A stretch of 64,000 nt of DNA, taken from contig NC_060208.1 in assembly GCF_021130785.1 (NCBI RefSeq), positions 51,623,501-51,687,500 of the forward strand, written 5' to 3'. How positions within the stretch are numbered: position 1 is the stretch's first letter; every line of letters starts with the position of its first letter. This document shows, in pieces, positions 59,811-64,000 of this stretch. Source of the DNA: Homalodisca vitripennis. Taxonomy: Eukaryota > Arthropoda > Insecta > Hemiptera > Cicadellidae. A model generated the notes under the pieces. That model made no database searches, was not told the origin of the DNA, and saw only the letters and a program-made list of their open reading frames with translations. A program made the translations under genes and the position numbers.

Positions 59811-61294
59811 ATACACTTCAAGAATCATGTTAATCTCTCATCTGGTCTAACGAAGTGATGGAATAAACAGACAATCAAGCTACTACTTAACTTGTAGTTC
59901 TACACGTGCTCAAACACACTTCAACAAAAATGTTAGTCTCTCATCTGGTCTAACAAAGTGACGGAATAATCAGACAATCAAGCTACTACTAACCTTGTAG
60001 TTCTACACGTGCTCAAACACACTTCAACAAAAATGTTAGTCTCTCATCTGGTCTAACAAAGTGACGGAATAATCAGACAATCAAGCTATTACTTAACTTG
60101 TAGTTGTACACGTGCTCAAACACACTTAAACAAACATGTTAATCTCTCATCTGGTCTGACAAAGTGACGGAATAATCAGACAATCAAGCTACTACTTAAC
60201 TTGTAGTTCTACACGTGCTCAAACACACTCAACAAACATGTTAGTCTCTCATCTGGTCTAACAAAGTGACGGAATAATCAGACAATCAAGCTACTACTTA
60301 ACTTGTAGTTCTACACGTGCTCAAACACACTTCAACATACATGTTAGTCTCTCATCTGGTCTAACAAAGTGACGGAATAATCAGACAATCAAGCTACTAC
60401 TTACTTGTAGTTCTACTCGTGCTCAAACACACTTAAACAAACATGTTAGTCTCTCATCTGGTCTAACAAAGTGACGGAATAAACAGACAATCAAGCTACT
60501 ACTTAACTTGTAGTTCTACACGTGCTCAAACACACTCAACAAACATGTTAATCTCTCATCTGGTCTAACAAAGTGATGGAATAATCAGACAATCAAGCTA
60601 CTACTTAACTTGTAGTTCTACACATGCTCAAACACACTTAAACAAACACGTTAATCTCTCATCTGGTCTAACAAAGTGATGGAATAATCAGACAATCAAG
60701 CTACTACTTAACTTGTAGTTCTACACGTGCTCAAACACACTCAACAAACATGTTAGTCTCTCATCTGGTCTAACAAAGTGACGGAATAATCAGACAATCA
60801 AGCTACTACTTACTTGTAGTTCTACACGTGCTCAAACACACTTAAACAAACACGTTAATCTCTCATCTGGTCTAACAAAGTGATGGAATAAACAGACAAT
60901 CAAGCTACTACTTAACTTTTAGTTCTACACATGCTCAAACACACTTAAACAAACACGTTAATCTCTCATCTGGTCTAACAAAGTGATGGAATAATCAGAC
61001 AATCAAGCTACTACTTAACTTGTAGTTCTGCACGTGCTCAAACACACTCAACAAACATGTTAGTCTCTCATCTGGTCTAACAAAGTGACGGAATAATCAG
61101 ACAATCAAGCTACTACTTACTTGTAGTTCTACACGTGCTCAAACACACTTAAACAAACACGTTAATCTCTCATCTGGTCTAACAAAGTGATGGAATAATC
61201 AGACAATCAAGCTACTACTTAACTTGTAGTTCTACACGTGCTCAAACACACTTAAACAAACACGTTAATTTCTCATCTGGTCTAACGAAGTGAT
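59811..61294. repeat. ~103-bp satellite, about 14 copies, with trimeric higher-order repeat
   Basis: 'tctcatctggtctaac' recurs at 59836, 59939, 60042, 60145 and so on to 61276, every 101-105 bp. The unit includes 'aatcagacaatcaagctac', 'cttaacttgtagttctac' and 'acgtgctcaaacacac'. Two variant classes (taatctc...gatgg and tagtctc...gacgg) alternate. From about 60555 to 61172 a block of three distinguishable units repeats twice with a ~309-bp period. No open frame spans it. Confidence 0.96.
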
Positions 61295-63090
61295 GAATTC
61301 ACTCGGGTGTTTATCTGTAATTGTGATCGCTGTGATTCATCTCCTAGCGAGATTCTTTTCTTCTTGACTATTATTATACGATATTTACGTATCACATGAC
61401 ATAAATAAAATTAACTGCTTGGTTACTAAACTAGTTCATTTGATTACAGGCAAATGTAAATATAAATTTCGTAATTCAAATTATATTGTGCAAGGCCACC
61501 GCATGATGCTAAAATGACTTTTTTTAATTGTTTTAATTTGGTTTACACTTTACAAAATGTTTTGAAATATAAAAAATAGCTTTAACGCTAATGTATTTTT
61601 TCGTTATTTTACGAACCTAAAATGAAAATTGCCTGACGGAATTGAGTTGAAAGGCAAAAATGTCAAAGATTTTGGGACTATAAGTTCATTGATTTTTGTA
61701 AGTTAATTATTTGAAAACAGTTTCAGATTGTCCAGCCAGTACTGAAATATCTATGTGGCACATTCAGATAGAGTTACATTTCTGAGTGCCTGCTCCTGCA
61801 AATATCAAATTGAAGATGATATTTTAATGTTGAAGGTTAAGTTGTATAGCGTTTTCGTTTAGAAAACCCTGTAATATTTTAATTTCTTAACGTAAAATTT
61901 TAAATTTCTAAGCTAAAATACTAAACATATATACTACAATGGATTTGGTTTATAGACCTGTTGATGGCATAATAAATAAATAATTTTAGTTTTAATTGCA
62001 ATCAGAAGTTTTGGTTTTATTCACTTGTATTACAGCTAAATAATATCGTGTAATTTAAATATTATATACATTTGATACGGAGTACCATGATGAAAATCTT
62101 TAATTAAGACTTGAAAGGAAAATTCGCTCAATTATTGGGTTTGAAATTTATTTGTTAGAAAATAACTATTCCTCTTTCAGATTAGCTGATTATAAACTGT
62201 AACTGTATAAATTGGCCCTAGATGAGAGTGCTATGATTATGTATATAAATATGGTAAGTAACAACTTCTGTGTTGAGTATTTAATGGAGTTTGGTATGTA
62301 TTTAATGATTTAGTTTTAGTTTTAGGTTTATTGTTATAATAAATACACTAAATATTTTAAACCTTATACCTAATGTCATCTTTAACAACTAATGCTTTTC
62401 AAAACTCATAATGTTTAGTTATAAACATTTCTTCTATATTTGATTAAAAATACTAATTTTTTAATCAAATATAGCGACATAACACTTTAAAACATTTAAA
62501 GTTTCATGGGAATTGCACGTTACTTCTAAAGTTTACTCACTTGACTAACCACAAGGTGGTTATAACCGTTCCATAATTTGAACGGACTTCCACTGTTAAT
62601 TTTGGTAATGAATTGTTAAGTTATGTAACGCAAATTGACCAAAGAGTTAAGTTTTATTTATTATAGAAAAAAATAAGAAAATATAATTTACTTTTCATCC
62701 TGCAGGGTAAAATTTTAATTGTGATAACATAATTAAATATTTTAAATTGTACTATAACTGTATTGAAGAGCACAATTAATAATTAAAGGGATTGGGACGG
62801 AAATGATTGGTGAGCAGTCCTTAGCAAAAGTCTCGTTGAGAGTTTGCCTCAGGTTTTAGCGAGTTCCCAACGTTCTGATGTTTAATTTTATTTCAATTCT
62901 ACATTTACAGATAGGAGTTTTTTAACGCGTTTATTTTTTATAGAACCCAATAAAAGAGATTAAAAATAATTATTTTATATTCAGTAAAGTAGGTACTCTA
63001 AATAGGTATTGATACACAAACAACAAATGTATTTAAACGTTATGTACATTTTAAAATTTTCTGCGATAACCTCTTGTTATAAATAACTGT
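61295..63090. other. AT-rich spacer, no gene
   Basis: No coding signal. A perfect 17-bp stem hairpin lies at 62434-62474. Confidence 0.5.
62434..62474. repeat. Perfect 17-bp stem hairpin, 7-nt loop
   Basis: CTATATTTGATTAAAAA (62434-62450) pairs exactly with 62458-62474 across the loop TACTAAT. AT-rich. Confidence 0.93.
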
Positions 63091-63098
63091 GATTGAGC

Positions 63099-63262
63099 TT
63101 ATATTAAAGAAAACCTCTGGCAGAACAGATAAGCAAAGGCTATGACAAATGTCAGAGCCTCATCAGAGATTTCAAGATTAGTATCTGGCGGGGCAAGGAG
63201 AGATTCATCTCCATTTTCGGGTAAAATCCTTGAAGGAAACGGAACTTGAGAATGTAAATTCA
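63099..63262 (-). CDS. Candidate coding exon, unassigned
   Basis: The minus-strand frame reads VPFPSRILPENGDESLLAPP, then TNLEISDEALTFVIAFAYLFC before a stop at 63099, with protein-like composition and a hydrophobic end. A possible acceptor 'acattctcaag' precedes it. An in-frame extension up to 63299 reaches the satellite boundary and is probably not coding. No family recognised and no partner exons found. Confidence 0.25.
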
Positions 63263-63293
63263 CAGTATAAGGGAGGTCAGCGTACGTTATCTT

Positions 63294-64000
63294 CGACACG
63301 GTTCTCTAATTCTCGTGTACAACTGTCCGACACTAGTCACGAGACCACTAACGGTACGGATCTTTGTACACTAAACAGTTTTACTGTCCGACACGGTTCT
63401 CTAATTCTCGTGTACAACTGTCCGACACTAGTCACGAGACCACTAACGGTACGGATCTTTGTACACTAAACCGGTTAACTGTCCGACACGGTTCCCTAAT
63501 TCTCGTGTACAATTGTCCGACACTAGTCACGAGACCACTAACGGTACGGATCTTTGTACACTAAACAGTTTTACTGTCCGACACGGTTCTCTAATTCTCG
63601 TGTACAACTATCCGACACTAGTCACGAGACCACTAACGGTATGGATCTTTGTACACTAAACAGTTTTACTGTCCGACACGGTTCTCTAATTCTCGTGTAC
63701 AACTATCCGACACTACTTACGAGACCACTAACGGTACGGATCTTTGTACACTAAACAGTTTTACTGTCCGACACGGTTCTCTAATTCTCGTGTACAAGTG
63801 TCCGACACTAGTCACGAGACCACTAAAGGTACGGATCTTTGTACACTAAATAGTTTTACTGTCCGACACGGTTCTCTAAATCTCGTGTACAAGTGTCTGA
63901 TACTAGTCACGAGACCACTAACGGTACAGATCTTTGTACACTAAACAGTTTTACTGTCCAACACGGTTCTCTAATTCTCGTGTACAATTGTCCGACACTA
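63294..64000. repeat. 95-bp satellite, at least 7.4 copies, continues past window end
   Basis: The unit 'cgacacggttctctaattctc...ggatctttgtacactaaacag' repeats every 95 bp with a few changes per copy. Each unit holds TGTCCGACAC twice (34 bp apart) and complementary pairs TCTCGTG/CACGAGA and GTGTACAA/TTGTACAC, so it can fold on itself. Because 95 is not a multiple of three, overlapping 66-79-codon frames recur once per unit in rotating frames; these are artefacts, not a gene family. Confidence 0.97.

Noticed and set aside
59811..61294. CRISPR-like array or repeat-containing gene
   Set aside because: Repeats are contiguous, ~103 bp, without spacers or an open frame.
63230..63944. Seven overlapping 66-79-codon frames that look like a repeated small protein family
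   Set aside because: They are readings of a 95-bp satellite in rotating frames. Each frame exists only because the unit lacks a stop in that phase.

Overview
The window looks like AT-rich, repeat-dense nuclear DNA of an insect. Evidence: Tc1/mariner- and hAT-type transposase relics, a truncated non-LTR retrotransposon, foldback MITEs, a 5S-rRNA-like SINE, several unrelated satellites, and initiator-like TCAGT motifs upstream of the genes. I favour a hemimetabolous insect (perhaps Hemiptera), but nothing here proves the order. No bacterial operon, rRNA or tRNA gene, or CRISPR array is visible.

Layout. 0-6.3 kb: a decayed Tc1/mariner-type element, then a whole but frameshifted hAT element (1995-6328) with perfect 14-bp terminal inverted repeats and 8-bp target duplications. 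6.3-18 kb: AT-rich gene-poor DNA with microsatellites, a ~210-bp repeat, degenerate ~150-bp repeats, a ~100-127-bp repeat and GC-richer patches; the patch at 18.5-18.86 kb ends in a good 5' splice site and may be a non-coding first exon. 20.7-22.1 kb: a ~60-bp tandem repeat. 23.0-23.8 kb: a long-TIR element. 27.9-30.3 kb: a 134-bp satellite (12 copies) split by a 5'-truncated LINE.

33.2-45.8 kb is the only clear host gene region: four tandem, same-strand, intronless members of one F-box family. The first is a pseudogene with a 4x 75-bp in-gene expansion and a 19-bp hairpin. The next two are intact (464 and 463 aa). The fourth is full length but carries two compensating frameshifts. The first three share a conserved upstream block; the fourth keeps its initiator-like part. 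Each protein is an N-terminal F-box plus a ~400-aa divergent, probably beta-propeller-like region, so the family fits substrate receptors of SCF ubiquitin ligases. The substrates are unknown.

45.8-64 kb: mostly AT-rich non-coding DNA, a few GC-richer segments of unknown origin, the 5S-like SINE at 57.0-57.25 kb, a ~103-bp satellite (59.8-61.3 kb) with trimeric higher-order structure, and a 95-bp satellite running off the right edge. A few short codon-like stretches are listed as low-confidence exon candidates.
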